NCBI GenBank assembly: GCA_013416795.1
Contig: RQSC01000697.1
Location: 9,424 to 38,632 of the forward strand
DNA length: 29,209 bases
Reading direction: 5' to 3'
Source: Prasinococcaceae sp. CCMP 1430
Lineage: Eukaryota; Prasinodermophyta; Palmophyllophyceae; Prasinococcales; Prasinococcaceae
The notes beneath the pieces were generated by a model. That model made no database searches and was not told the DNA's origin. It saw only the letters and a list, made by a program, of their open reading frames with translations. The translations under genes were made by a program, and so were the position numbers. Below, piece by piece: positions 1-9,281 of the stretch (positions are counted from its first letter, which is position 1; every line of letters begins with the position of its first letter).

Positions 1-1033
1 ATGCGGCGCGTGCGGCGGCCGCAGCCACGCGCACCGGCACGGCGCCACTGCGTGCGCCGCCGCAACGCGGCGCGCACTGATATTTTACGCGGTGCCGTTT
101 CATTTTTCCGTTTCCTCCATCAGTTTCCCATTGCGGTGGCCCCTCCGCACCCGCACCGCAATTGCGGCGATCGGCCGGCAAAAGATCCAAATCGTGCCAA
201 TCGCATTCCGTTCGGTGCCCCCTCGCAGTCGAGGCCATCGACAGCTCGGCGCGGCTCGACTGGCGTCGATTCGCGTCGATGACGAGCGTGACCGCCGCCG
301 GGCCCTCGATCGGCTGCACGGCCGCGTCGCTGCGCGTTGAATCCGAACGGGCGGCCCTTCGTGGCCCATCGCGCGACGCGTTGACTGAATCGAATCGACG
401 CATCCGCATGGACGCTCTCCAAGAAGCCAATCACGCTCGAGCGGGGCCCCGATTCCGTCCCTGACATCGATGGTACGGCGGCGTTGCGAGGGCACGCTGA
501 TTCGTGCCCCTCGGCAGCATCGTGTGCCAATGCGGGCACCGCGCCTGTTTCGATCAATGGCTCCTTGATGACAGTGCGCTCGCAACTCAATTTGATGAAA
601 GCCGATGCCGCGCAGGATTCGGTCCTGCGACGCCAGCCGTCGACAGCTTGCGGGTCAACTCGTCAAGAAAGTCAAACGCATGCGCACGTGCGCCTGAACG
701 AGCGGCTGCTGGCTGCCGGGCGACTCGCAGGTGACGCGGTGCGCGGGGGTTTCACTGCACCAATGGCCCGCACGTGCCCACGTGGATGGCATGCACGCTC
801 GTACGTGACACGTGTGCACGTGCATATGTGCCTCCGAGTGAAGGGGTCCGATTGAAAATTGGGAATCAGTCCTTCCTTGGTTGAGGCACGCAAGTTCGCG
901 GGGCGGACGGAGACTGGCCGACGAGCTGGCCGAGCAAGTGTGTGATGGATTGCAAGGCGGACATGTTACAGTACGGAGGGTGCGGTGCACCTCCCCTCAC
1001 CCCCCCTTCCCAGCCCGTGCCACCCCGCGCTTG
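1..1033. other. Left-edge stretch without a recognisable gene
   Basis: No open frame here resembles a known family or shows the strong codon bias of the neighbouring genes. The frames present are short, mutually overlapping and rich in Arg, Ala and Pro, as expected by chance in GC-rich DNA. The last 70 bases form the 3' flank of the tRNase Z gene. The rest may be intergenic or the end of a gene outside the window. Confidence 0.5.
966..970 (-). terminator. Candidate TGTAA polyadenylation signal of the tRNase Z gene
   Basis: On the minus strand TGTAA lies about 64 bases past the tRNase Z stop codon. TGTAA is the common poly(A) signal in green algae. The assignment rests on motif and position only. 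Confidence 0.4.
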
Positions 1034-3679
1034 TTAAGCTGCCGCCGCGCCGCCGCCGCCGCCGCCGCCGCCGTTGCCGGCGATGGCCTCCGCGCCGAAC
1101 GTGGCGTCGCCGTCGTCGCCCTCGTCGGCCATGCCATCCATCTCGGCCTGGAAGAGGGCCTCGAGCTTGGGGAGCGAGGACGTCAGCCGCCTGGCAGAAC
1201 CTGGGGCGTCGGCGCGGCCACCACACACGACGCGCATCAGGTCGAAGGCCACGCCAACGGCCATGCCGTTGGGGTCGCTGCCCACATCCCTGAAGTTAGG
1301 CACCTTCGGGTAGCGCTGCGAGAAGTGCGTGAGCAGCAGCGCACCAACGCCCGCGTCGCGCCCCGTCTGCAGCGCTTCGGTGGTGGTCGAGTGGCGCTTG
1401 GCCATCGCCTCGCTCAGCAGGCCGTCTTCAAAGGTCGCCTCGTGGATGAGCAGGTCGACGGCGCGCGCCGCGCGCACGAGCTTCGGCGTCGGGCGCGTGT
1501 CACCGCTGTACGCGAGCGACCACGCGTTGGCATCGCCGCCCGACACAGCGTCGCCGTCCGCGGCCGCGCTCTCCCCGCCGTCCGCACCGCGCGCCACGGC
1601 GCCGGCTGACCGAAGCACGATGCCGTAGGCGTGCTGGCAGTGGTCAACGAGCACACTGCTCAACTCGCCCACACCCGCGCGCCGCATGGCGTCGGCAAGC
1701 TCCACCGGCGGCCAGTCGCCGCTTTCGTCGCTTCGGGCGTCGGCGCTCGCCATGGCGTCGGACGTCGTGCCCTCGATGGGAATGATCGTCGCACTGAGCT
1801 TCTCCAACGCGCCGTACCACTCGAGGTACCTGCGCACGAGCGGCGGCGCCACGACGGCAAGCGGAGGCACACGCTCGTCGGGACCAAGCCCGAGCCGCCG
1901 CTGCAGCTCGCGCCTGCGCTCGGTAAGCAGACGCTGCAGCCCCGCGTGGTGGTCGGCGTGCACATGGCTGATCCAGACCATCGCCATGTTCGCGAGCACG
2001 TCAAGCATGCCGTCTCTCCCGAGGGCGCGTGTGAGTTGCACCACGGTACCCTCGCCGCAGTCCAGCAGCAGGCCGCCCGCCCCGTCCTCGCGCGGTCTCA
2101 CCAGCAGCGCACTGACGTTGCGATACTTGGAGGGCATCGCAGAGCCCGTGCCCAGGAAGAGCACCTCAGCCCCGCCAACCTTGGCTCCGACGCGCTCAGA
2201 CCCGACCATTGCGCCATCCGCGGCGCCGGAGGCCCCTTTCGCGGCGACCTTGTCCGCTGGGCCCACCTCATCCTTTGCACCGCTCGTGCCCGCCATGGCA
2301 AGCTCCTCGAAAGCCTCGGCGCGGAGAGCATCTCGGTCGGGCATGGCAGGCACGCCGCTCGAGTCCAAACCGCGAGAAGCAGCTGGGCGAAGCGTGAACT
2401 TCAGCATGGTGCTGCCTTGCGCGACGACGGTGGGCTCGCCGGCACTCGCCCGCCGCGCTGCAACACCATTCTCGACGCTGTGCGTCTCGACGAAGAACTC
2501 GGGCACGGCCGCAGCGAGCCGCGTCGCCATCGCCGCCGAGAAGCCGTAGGCGGGCGGCACGGGCGCCGCGCGCGCGGCGCACAACACGTGCGTGGCAGCG
2601 TCGCCTTCGCCGAAGCCTTGGGCGACCCAAAGCCTATACGCGTCGCTTTCGATCACAGCGGCGGGCGAGAGGTGCACCGCGCACGACGACGTGCGCGCGA
2701 GTGCGCGGAAGGCCTCGCACGCTCGCAGCTGCTCGAGGTGGCCCAGGGTGGGGCAGTCAATGATGAGCGCCTTAGGCCCCGGCTCGCTGGCCTCGAGCAC
2801 CTGCTCTGGCGCAATTTGCGTTCCATCGTCGAGCGTGATGGTCTGGCCGCGCACGAGCGCGCCTCGCCGCGAGTCGCGGGGCACGCCCAGCGCCTCGGCT
2901 CGCCGCATGTCGAACTTGCCAGGTGCCGTCGGCAGTTCGATGGCGTACGAGCAAGCGGCCTCCCCTCCTATCATGGCGCCAGGCTGCAGGCGGGGGCGCT
3001 TGGCCGGCCGCTGCGCTTGCTCTGGGGCTGGGCTGCTGCTGTCCTGGTCACCCTGAAGCCGCCGCTGCTGCTGCTGCTCGTTGGCACCCGCTGCCCCGAC
3101 GGCGGCAGCCGCCGCAGCTCTTGCGCGCTGCGCGTCAGTCAGGGTGCCCTCAGGCGTCACCGTGAATGCGGTGATGGTGACTTCGCGCGTGCGCACCACC
3201 TCATTAGCACGCACGCCCGCGCCGGACGCGTCCGCTGGGCTCGCTGTCTCATGCACGGTCGCAGCACCCCGCGCGCGCCCGTGCACGTACGGCGCCATCG
3301 ACCCAACCGCTGCTCGCAGCGGTGGTGGGCCTGTGAGCGTCACGCCGCCTGCAACCCCACCTGCCTCGGAGCCTCGCCCGTGCAGGTCGGCAAGCGTGAG
3401 CAGCAGCCCCGGCAGGCCGCCGAGCGTCTCCGTCGACGCGCGCGTCATCAGGTAGTTTCCGACGCGTCCCACGCGCACCTTGTGCTCCACGCACAGCCGC
3501 TGGAAGCCCTCACCCACGTTGAAGACGTAGCGGTCGCCGTCGAAGAAGAGCATCACCGAGGGGGGCGCGTCGGCGTCCGAGTCGCCCCCGCACCCGATGA
3601 TCTGCAGGTAGCATGCCGTCGATGTCGTGCCGCCGTTAGCAGAGGCGACCTCTCGCTCGCGCGCCGAGCGACGGCCCAT
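1034..3679 (-). CDS. ELAC2: Long-form tRNase Z (ELAC2-type 3' tRNA processing endonuclease)
   Basis: This 881-residue protein is encoded in one exon. It should cut the 3' trailer from precursor tRNAs so that CCA can be added. The N-terminal half (about residues 20-430) is the degenerate metallo-beta-lactamase half of the long form, with YLQIIGCG, FNVGEGFQR and the GGLPG loop. The catalytic half begins near 505: GTGSAMPSKYRN at 510-521, the zinc-binding HVHADHHAG at 572-580, VDHCQHAYG at 678-686, SGDTRP at 725-730, HEATFED at 746-752, KRHST at 761-765 and LTHFSQRYPK at 783-792. All metal ligands appear present. The frame stays open 64 codons upstream but only to a GTG, so the ATG at 3679 was chosen. 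An upstream Arg-rich extension could still be an organelle presequence if an unseen start exists. The C-terminus is a Gly/Ala run encoded by a CCG microsatellite. It is divergent from the TMEM87-like gene. Confidence 0.93.
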   Translation of the reverse strand: MGRRSAREREVASANGGTTSTACYLQIIGCGGDSDADAPPSVMLFFDGDRYVFNVGEGFQRLCVEHKVRVGRVGNYLMTRASTETLGGLPGLLLTLADLHGRGSEAGGVAGGVTLTGPPPLRAAVGSMAPYVHGRARGAATVHETASPADASGAGVRANEVVRTREVTITAFTVTPEGTLTDAQRARAAAAAAVGAAGANEQQQQRRLQGDQDSSSPAPEQAQRPAKRPRLQPGAMIGGEAACSYAIELPTAPGKFDMRRAEALGVPRDSRRGALVRGQTITLDDGTQIAPEQVLEASEPGPKALIIDCPTLGHLEQLRACEAFRALARTSSCAVHLSPAAVIESDAYRLWVAQGFGEGDAATHVLCAARAAPVPPAYGFSAAMATRLAAAVPEFFVETHSVENGVAARRASAGEPTVVAQGSTMLKFTLRPAASRGLDSSGVPAMPDRDALRAEAFEELAMAGTSGAKDEVGPADKVAAKGASGAADGAMVGSERVGAKVGGAEVLFLGTGSAMPSKYRNVSALLVRPREDGAGGLLLDCGEGTVVQLTRALGRDGMLDVLANMAMVWISHVHADHHAGLQRLLTERRRELQRRLGLGPDERVPPLAVVAPPLVRRYLEWYGALEKLSATIIPIEGTTSDAMASADARSDESGDWPPVELADAMRRAGVGELSSVLVDHCQHAYGIVLRSAGAVARGADGGESAAADGDAVSGGDANAWSLAYSGDTRPTPKLVRAARAVDLLIHEATFEDGLLSEAMAKRHSTTTEALQTGRDAGVGALLLTHFSQRYPKVPNFRDVGSDPNGMAVGVAFDLMRVVCGGRADAPGSARRLTSSLPKLEALFQAEMDGMADEGDDGDATFGAEAIAGNGGGGGGGGAAAA
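1041..1072. repeat. CCG trinucleotide microsatellite in the tRNase Z C-terminus
   Basis: A nearly pure run of CCG/GCC triplets encodes the poly-Gly/poly-Ala tail just before the tRNase Z stop. Because the unit is three bases, length changes would alter the tail without breaking the frame. Confidence 0.8.
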
Positions 3680-4256
3680 CGCACAGGCCCGCGTCGACGC
3701 GGTGAGCGTGCGCGCACGAGCGACCGCCGCCGCGCGCCGTAAATGCGGCGCCACAAAGACCGAGGCAAAGGCTAGCCGAGGGCGCCCACGCGGCCGTGCG
3801 GCGCCGAGCGCCTCTGCGGCTGCCGGAAGCGGTCGCCACGCCGCCGCGGCCTCGGTTGCGCAGCGCGCCACCCGCTGGCAGGTGCCGCGCCCGCGCGTGC
3901 GGTGTGGTGCCCGGCGGCCGCTGCCGCAGCGCGCGCGCGCGGCCCGGAACCTCTGCGAGATTACCCCGGTCTTTAGTGTTGTGGGACTGGGGTTATCTCG
4001 CCCAGCGGCAGACTACAAGCCGATAGACCGGGTGAAAAGATGGAAGGGGGACGTCGCGTATCGGGTCTTCTGCTTCAGGGAGTTCAGACATGGCGCGCGA
4101 GCGCCACAGGGCGCGCTGGGTGCGTCCACCCCCGCCCCTCCCTGGAGAGCGCGCAGCGCGGCCAACGGCGGGCGCGCCGCTCGCAAGGAGGGGAAGGGGA
4201 AGAGGGGGGGGGGGGGTGTGCCAAGCCAGTGGCAGGCAGTGCTCGTTGCGGGCGCG
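3680..4256. promoter_or_regulatory. Bidirectional promoter region, tRNase Z / TMEM87-like
   Basis: This 577-base interval separates two divergent start codons and must hold both promoters and leaders. The TMEM87 reading frame stays open across it, but the predicted residues are low-complexity and match no family. A G-run at about 4205-4216 lies roughly 40 bases before the TMEM87 ATG. No TATA-like box was recognised. Confidence 0.5.
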
Positions 4257-5873
4257 ATGGCGCGCGCAGAGCGGGCTTGCGGGGCGGCGCGGGGGGCGCG
4301 AGCGGCGCTGGCGGTGGCCGTTACGCTGCTGCTGTGCGCCCCCACAGCACTGGGCGCCATCCACAGGTACCACGGCGAGCGCTTCCTCGCGGTCGGCGAC
4401 GCGTTCATATTCCGCGGGGGGCGCGAGGGGCTCGTCGCGCGCTCCAACGAGGCTGACCTCGCCGACGAGGAGGCGGCCGCGACGGCCGCGACGGCGCGCG
4501 TGGGCAGAAACGTAGGCAACGGCAACACCTTCATCCGCTTCTCAAGGGTGCACTTCCACAGGACGCAGCAGGTCGCCAACGAGTACGCCGCCGGCCGCGT
4601 AACCAACGGCAAGCAGAACTACGTCGGTATGGTGCAGGCCGTCGTCTTCGAGGTCGGCGACCGCGACCGCATCGGCCACGTGATGCCCGATGGCCGCACG
4701 CGCCGCTTCTGCTGCACGCCGACGCTGCAGGCGCAGACGGGATGCGAGGCCGACCGCCTGATCGTCAAGCAGCGCGAGGACGAGCCCGGCTGGCCGTGGG
4801 TGACGGAAATATTCTACGAAGACAACGCCACCGTGGCCTACGCGGTCGATGACGCCGTGGTCATTGACACCACGGGCATGTACTACCTGTGGTTCGTGGT
4901 GTGTGACCCCAACCTCGCCAGCGTGTCCATTGACGGCCAGACGACGTGGAAGAACCCCACCGGCTACCTGCCAGGGATGATGGCACCAAACCTCGAGCTC
5001 TTCAAGTGGATGAGTGTCGCATACGGTGTTCTGGGCGTCGGCTGGTTTCTGGCGTACGCCTTTCACTGGCGCAACACCATGATGCTGCAGCACTTCATAA
5101 GCGCGGTCATCCTCCTCTCGCTTGTTGAGGTGACGGCCTGGTACTTCGACTTCCAGAAGTTCAACACGTCCGGCCTGCGCCCCGAGGGCATCACCACTTT
5201 CGCGGTGCTCGCCGGTGCGTCCCGCAAGAGCGTCTCGCGCCTCCTCGTACTAGTGGTGTCCATGGGCTACGGCGTCGTCAAGCCCACGCTCGGCGGCATC
5301 ACGCAGCAGGTGGTCTCCCTCACGGCAGTATATGCCGTGGCCACGGCCTTGCTGGACGTCATGACCAACGTCGGCACAGTCGACGACCTGGATTCGAGCC
5401 TACGAGTCATTCTGGTGCTCCCTGTGGCCGCCCTGGACGCCGTCTTCATCCTGTGGATCTTCACATCGCTCAGCCGCACGCTCGCTCAGCTGCAGGCGCG
5501 CCGGCAAAGCGCCAAGCTGGCAATGTACCGCAAGTTCACCAACGCACTCGCGCTGATGGTGCTCTTCTCGATCGCCTTCATCGCCTATGAGATGATCTTC
5601 AAGATCAGCGACAAGTACAACGAGCGCTGGCAGGAGGATTGGGTCCCCACGGCGTACTGGCAGGTGCTCTCGTTCGCGCTGCTGCTGGTCGTCTGCGTGC
5701 TGTGGGGGCCTGCTGCCAACTCACGCATGTACGCGTACCACGAGGACGACGTGGCAGAGGTGTGGGACGAGGCCGACGTTATCACCGAGAACTTCGGCGA
5801 AGACACCGGCAAGACCATTGCTACAGACGTTTTCTCCCTCGAGGAGGAGGACGGCAACGCCAAGCTCGAGTAG
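4257..5873 (+). CDS. TMEM87: TMEM87-like GOST-family seven-transmembrane protein
   Basis: This 538-residue protein is encoded in one exon. Residues 1-33 form a signal peptide (Arg-rich start, hydrophobic core ending CAPTALG). A lumenal domain follows to about 245, matching the GOLD-like region, with paired cysteines at 152/153, 163 and 216. Seven membrane segments then run between about 249 and 484. Family signatures include SRLLVLVVSMGYGVVKP at 327-343, the loop around MYRKFTNAL at 423-431 and VLWGPAANSRMYAY near 481-494, which align with animal TMEM87A/B better than with GPR107/108. The tail is acidic (EDD, EEED) and faces the cytosol. TMEM87 proteins reside in the Golgi and are linked to membrane trafficking and mechanosensitive conductance; the role here is inferred. 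The ATG at 4257 was chosen because it gives a complete signal peptide; the frame is open further upstream. Confidence 0.88.
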   Translation: MARAERACGAARGARAALAVAVTLLLCAPTALGAIHRYHGERFLAVGDAFIFRGGREGLVARSNEADLADEEAAATAATARVGRNVGNGNTFIRFSRVHFHRTQQVANEYAAGRVTNGKQNYVGMVQAVVFEVGDRDRIGHVMPDGRTRRFCCTPTLQAQTGCEADRLIVKQREDEPGWPWVTEIFYEDNATVAYAVDDAVVIDTTGMYYLWFVVCDPNLASVSIDGQTTWKNPTGYLPGMMAPNLELFKWMSVAYGVLGVGWFLAYAFHWRNTMMLQHFISAVILLSLVEVTAWYFDFQKFNTSGLRPEGITTFAVLAGASRKSVSRLLVLVVSMGYGVVKPTLGGITQQVVSLTAVYAVATALLDVMTNVGTVDDLDSSLRVILVLPVAALDAVFILWIFTSLSRTLAQLQARRQSAKLAMYRKFTNALALMVLFSIAFIAYEMIFKISDKYNERWQEDWVPTAYWQVLSFALLLVVCVLWGPAANSRMYAYHEDDVAEVWDEADVITENFGEDTGKTIATDVFSLEEEDGNAKLE

Positions 5874-6163
5874 GAAGCTGCCGCGGTCTAGAACTAGAGT
5901 CGGATGGAATGCACGCTGCTGTACCTCGCCACCACGTCACTCGCGTCGGCGCTCGCATGGCAGCGCGCGCGGGAGCGCGGATGCGGGCGAGCGCCACGGC
6001 AGACAGCGGTGCAATCGCCGCGCCGCCCCTGCCGCGCGGGAGGAGCGAGCGCATTGCGCGAGCATGCCGCCGCCGCCACGGCCGCGGTGTCCGCTCTTAT
6101 TCCCGGAGATTTGACAACACATGCTGCCAGCCACAACGCGTGCCGCGCGCGGGCGGGCGGGCG

Positions 6164-6838
6164 ATGGCGGGGGATGCCGCGTGCCGGCTGGTTCTCGTGC
6201 GCCATGGGGAGACGGACTGGAACGCCGCGCACCGCATTCAGGGACAGCTCGACGTGCCGCTCAATGCGCGGGGCCGCGCGCAGGCCGCTGCCGTCGCAGC
6301 GCGCCTCGCGCGAGAGCTCGCCGGCGCCGGCGCCAGCGTGCTCTCGAGCGACCTCTCGCGCGCTGCCGACACAGCACGCGCGATTGCGGCCGCGCTAGGG
6401 GTTGAGATGGAGACGAGTCCCGCGCTTCGCGAGCAGCACCTTGGTGAGCTGCAGGGACTCGAGAAGCGTGAGGCGGAGAGCTCGGCTCCGGCCTCATGGC
6501 GAGCGCTGCGCGGCGGCGACGCGCCTGGCGGCGGTGGCGAGAGCGACGAGGATGTGTACAAGCGCGTCGTGCGGTGCCTGAGCGAGATCGCGAGCGCGAA
6601 TCCTGGGCGGACGGTGGTCGCTGTGTCGCACAGTGGCGCGCTGCAGCAGGTTCACACGCACGCGCGCGGCACGCGGGCTCGCGAGAGTGTGCGCAACACA
6701 GCTGTGAGCGTGCTCGAGATTCGCGCGCGCGGTGAGCGCGGCGGCGAGGAGTGGCGGGTGCTCGCCTGGAATAGTGACGAGCACATCCGCGGAACCGCGC
6801 ACTTGGAGGGTGGCGCCGCATTCAACGAGGCGAGATGA
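6164..6838 (+). CDS. Histidine phosphatase superfamily protein (phosphoglycerate mutase-like)
   Basis: This 224-residue protein begins with the catalytic signature LVLVRHGETDWN (nucleophile H14, R13) followed by RIQGQLDVPLN at 24-34. SSDLSRAADTARAI at 61-74 and LREQHLGELQG at 88-98 (acid residue E90) match the core of the superfamily. The second catalytic histidine is H156 in VAVSHSGAL, where most relatives have SHGG. The length suits cofactor-dependent mutase-like phosphatases rather than glycolytic mutase. The substrate cannot be read from the sequence. An in-frame ATG at 5957 would add 69 Arg-rich residues that could be an organelle transit peptide; the ATG at 6164, next to the conserved domain, is the conservative choice. 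It lies in tandem 290 bases after the TMEM87-like gene and converges with the metal transporter. Confidence 0.82.
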   Translation: MAGDAACRLVLVRHGETDWNAAHRIQGQLDVPLNARGRAQAAAVAARLARELAGAGASVLSSDLSRAADTARAIAAALGVEMETSPALREQHLGELQGLEKREAESSAPASWRALRGGDAPGGGGESDEDVYKRVVRCLSEIASANPGRTVVAVSHSGALQQVHTHARGTRARESVRNTAVSVLEIRARGERGGEEWRVLAWNSDEHIRGTAHLEGGAAFNEAR

Positions 6839-6864
6839 CACCGGCAGTGCGCTACGGGCGTACA

Positions 6865-6905
6865 CGCGCGCACACGCACACCATCACACGCAGACACACA
6901 CATGC
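6865..6905. repeat. CA-rich simple sequence between convergent genes
   Basis: An irregular run of CA and CACG units lies in the 155-base gap between two convergent stop codons. It is probably 3'-UTR sequence shared by the two genes. Confidence 0.5.
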
Positions 6906-6993
6906 GCAGGCAGCGCGCCGCCACCATTGGTGCGTCAAAGTACTACAAAAAAGGCAACACATCGAGAGTGCAGCGCGCGGTCGAGTGCGCCGA

Positions 6994-8373
6994 TCAGTGC
7001 GCGTGGCTGTGCTTGGGGGTGTGGTTGTGCGTGTGGTTGTGCGCGTGGCTGTGATCGTGCGCGTCCCCGACCTGGTCGGCCTCCTCGCCGAGCACAACCT
7101 CAACGACGACGTCGGAGCAGCGCGGCACAGCTGTGGTCACCGCCGCACGCACCGCCGTGGCAGCGGCCGCATACTCAGCGGCGGTGGCATGCTTGCCACC
7201 ACTGAGCGTCACGCGCAACTCGGCCGCAACTTTGCCACCCACACCCCGGCAACGCGCGCGGCGCACCGTGGCCACGCCAGCAGCGTTCGCTGCGGCTTCG
7301 ACCACTGCCGCCCGTACGGCCGCATCGGGGGCGCGGTCGACCAGGTCGCCAAACGCGGCGCTCATGATGGACCAGCCCATCGACCACAGCAGCGCCGCGA
7401 TGAGCAGGCCGCATACGGGGTCGGCGAACTCCAGGCCGAGCGTGTGTGCCGCGAGCCCAACGAGCGCGAGCACCGAGGTGAAGGCGTCGGAGCGGTGATG
7501 CACGGCGTTTGCCATGAGCACGGGCGAGCCCAGCGAGCGTCCCACTGCGGCGGTAACCCTGTAGAGCACTTCCTTGGCCACGATGCTCACTGCCGCGACG
7601 GTGAGTGCGGGCGCGCTCGCGACCACCACGTGCGTGTGCGCGAGCCCGATGCCGTGCGCGTGTGCACCCGCAAGCGCGCCGCTGGCCCCTCCGCCGCCGA
7701 GCGCCCACAACGCCCACTGCGGCAGCACCGCACCGAGAGCGCTCGCGAGCGCCAGCGCGGCGTGCTGTGCGATGCCGAGCGTGCCCACCAGCACCAGCGC
7801 ACCGATGGCCAACGCCGCGACCGACTCATACTTGCCGTAGCCGAAGGGGTGGGCCTCGTCGGCTTCCTGGCCGCCCATGCGGACCGCGACGAGGGTCACG
7901 CCGTCTGAGACCAGGTCCGACGCGCTGTGGAGCGCATCTGCCAGGAGGCCTGCGCTCCCGCACGCAGCGCCCACCACGGCCTGCGCGGCCACGGATTCCA
8001 GAGCAGGCGCGAGCTCGCGGCGTCAGCGAGCTGGCGCGGCGCGCACGCTCCCTCCACTCGCAACATCAGCGCAGGCGCCCTTGCGCGCGAACGCGCTCCG
8101 CCACGCACCTTTGCCCCCGCCAGCATTGCGTTTATCGCGACCGCCGCCCACGTCACAGCCACGGCAGCCGCGCGGTCGTCGGCCTCGCCGCTCCCGTGCG
8201 CGTGCGAGTGGCCGCCGTGCCGCTAACGCTCGACGAGGTGGGGGAGCCCACAGCCGCCACCGCGACGACCGCCGCTCCGTACCGCCGCCGCGCCCGAGGC
8301 GCGCCTTCCCGCCTTCCCGCCGCCGCCGCGCGCGGATGCGCGGTGCACTCACCACGACGGCGTTTCGGCGCAT
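6994..8373 (-). CDS. Cation diffusion facilitator (metal tolerance protein, MTPC2-like), three exons
   Basis: The modelled exons are 8373-8353, 8222-8109 and 7980-6994, all phase 0, giving 373 residues. The protein should move Zn2+ (or Fe2+/Mn2+) out of the cytosol in exchange for protons. TM2 carries the metal-site ALHSASD (H63, D67) and TM5 carries NAVHHRSDAF (H206, D210). HPFGYGKYES at 89-98 is the conserved TM2-TM3 loop, and these segments resemble plant MTPC2. The extremes are His-rich: HGGHSHAHG near the N-terminus and a 23-residue tail of alternating His at 351-373, a possible metal buffer. The intron joining exons 2 and 3 is well supported (GTGCGT donor, CTGAC, CAG acceptor). The first intron (GTGAGT donor, TTAG acceptor) is less sure because it lacks the branch motif. 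The leader exon exists in two similar copies. Confidence 0.83.
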
Positions 8374-8375
8374 CG
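8347..8375 (-). repeat. Leader-exon duplicate, copy A (used in the model)
   Basis: This 29-base block matches 8455-8483 with three mismatches. On the minus strand both copies carry ATG, seven codons beginning M-R-R-N-A, and a perfect GTGAGT splice donor in the same phase. Confidence 0.8.
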
Positions 8376-8454
8376 GTGCAGTCCCGGGCGCGAGCCCGGA
8401 TCAAACGGCCCCTAGCGCAGATATTGGTGGGAGTAGCAACGCTTCAGCAAATGG

Positions 8455-8483
8455 ACTCACCGCGGAGGCGTTTCGGCGCATCG
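8455..8483 (-). repeat. Leader-exon duplicate, copy B
   Basis: This is the second copy of the 29-base block. On the minus strand ATG at 8481 opens seven codons (M-R-R-N-A-S-A) and runs into GTGAGT at 8460. It could act as an alternative first exon of the metal transporter, joining 8222 in phase. Confidence 0.75.
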
Positions 8484-8665
8484 AACGCGGGCGTGTGCCG
8501 GGCGCGCGCCGCGCCGAAAACGCGCGCGCGGGGCGCCTTCCCGCCCATCATTTCCAGGGGGGCCGCGCGCGGTTCCCGCCCGCGGGGCGAGCGCGGCGCG
8601 CGCGCGCAGATTTTTTGCGAACCCGCCCGCGGACGCGCCGCGCGCGAAAATGGGAACCCAGACAC

Positions 8666-8679
8666 AAACCCTAAACCCC
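8666..8679 (+). promoter_or_regulatory. Telobox-like motif
   Basis: AAACCCTAAACCCC contains two units of the plant-type telomere repeat. In plants such short interstitial units act as promoter elements of housekeeping genes. It lies about 600 bases upstream of the importin start and 290 upstream of the transporter start. Two units are too few to indicate a former telomere. Confidence 0.45.
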
Positions 8680-9281
8680 AACCACAACCGACCGACGCGC
8701 GCGCCGGCGCCGGGCGATCCATGGGGCGATCCGATCCACACGCGCGCCAAACCGCCGCGTCTCTATCCGTCCGCGATCGCCTCGGGGTGATCTCCCGTGG
8801 GTAGGTGTATACAGTTGTACAGTGCATCCATGGCGGGCGGGCGTGTCCGCCACACCGGCCGTCAGAAGCTTCGTCATCACACGGTGCGAACGCCGGGAGG
8901 TCCTGCTGTACTGTCTGACACCTGGCAGGTGCCAGGCCTGTCTGTGGCCGCACCTTCCACCCTTGAACCTCGGTTGGACGACGAGAAAGGCGTTCTTACA
9001 TAGGGTTCACATAGAGGATTCAGTTTGGGCAGCGCCGCGCCGGCGTTCGCATCTCTGCCATCTCATGCACATTGGGTTTAGACTGGCCACACACGTACAC
9101 AGTGCCATCTGATGGTATCTTATCTTGTGTGCGAGGGGGACTGGCTGAGGGGAGCCGCCGGCGGCCGCCAGAGTGCGCGCGCGCCGCGCGGGGAGGCGCG
9201 CCGCGCCCCCTTCCCCCCTTCCAGCGCTGCCCCTTTCCTTGCACCACTGGTCCTCTCCTTCACTCGGCCCCCTCCGTGGCG

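Larger units (their letters stand above)
8374..9281. promoter_or_regulatory. Bidirectional promoter region, metal transporter / importin
   Basis: This 908-base gap lies between divergent start codons. It holds the second copy of the transporter leader exon, a telobox and a perfect 7-base inverted repeat near 8926-8941 (CCTGGCA-GG-TGCCAGG). Open frames inside it look like chance products of GC-rich DNA and match nothing. Confidence 0.5.

Noticed and set aside
120-585. Overlapping minus-strand open frames of about 160 codons near the left edge
   Set aside because: Two frames are open over the same bases, neither with family similarity; chance frames in GC-rich DNA.
1631-3742. 703-codon open frame on the plus strand
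   Set aside because: It lies wholly antisense to the conserved tRNase Z gene, has an Arg/His-rich low-complexity composition and matches no family. Long antisense frames are expected at this GC content.
3627-4256. Upstream extension of the TMEM87 reading frame by about 210 codons
   Set aside because: The extension overlaps the tRNase Z start, is low-complexity and would bury the signal peptide.
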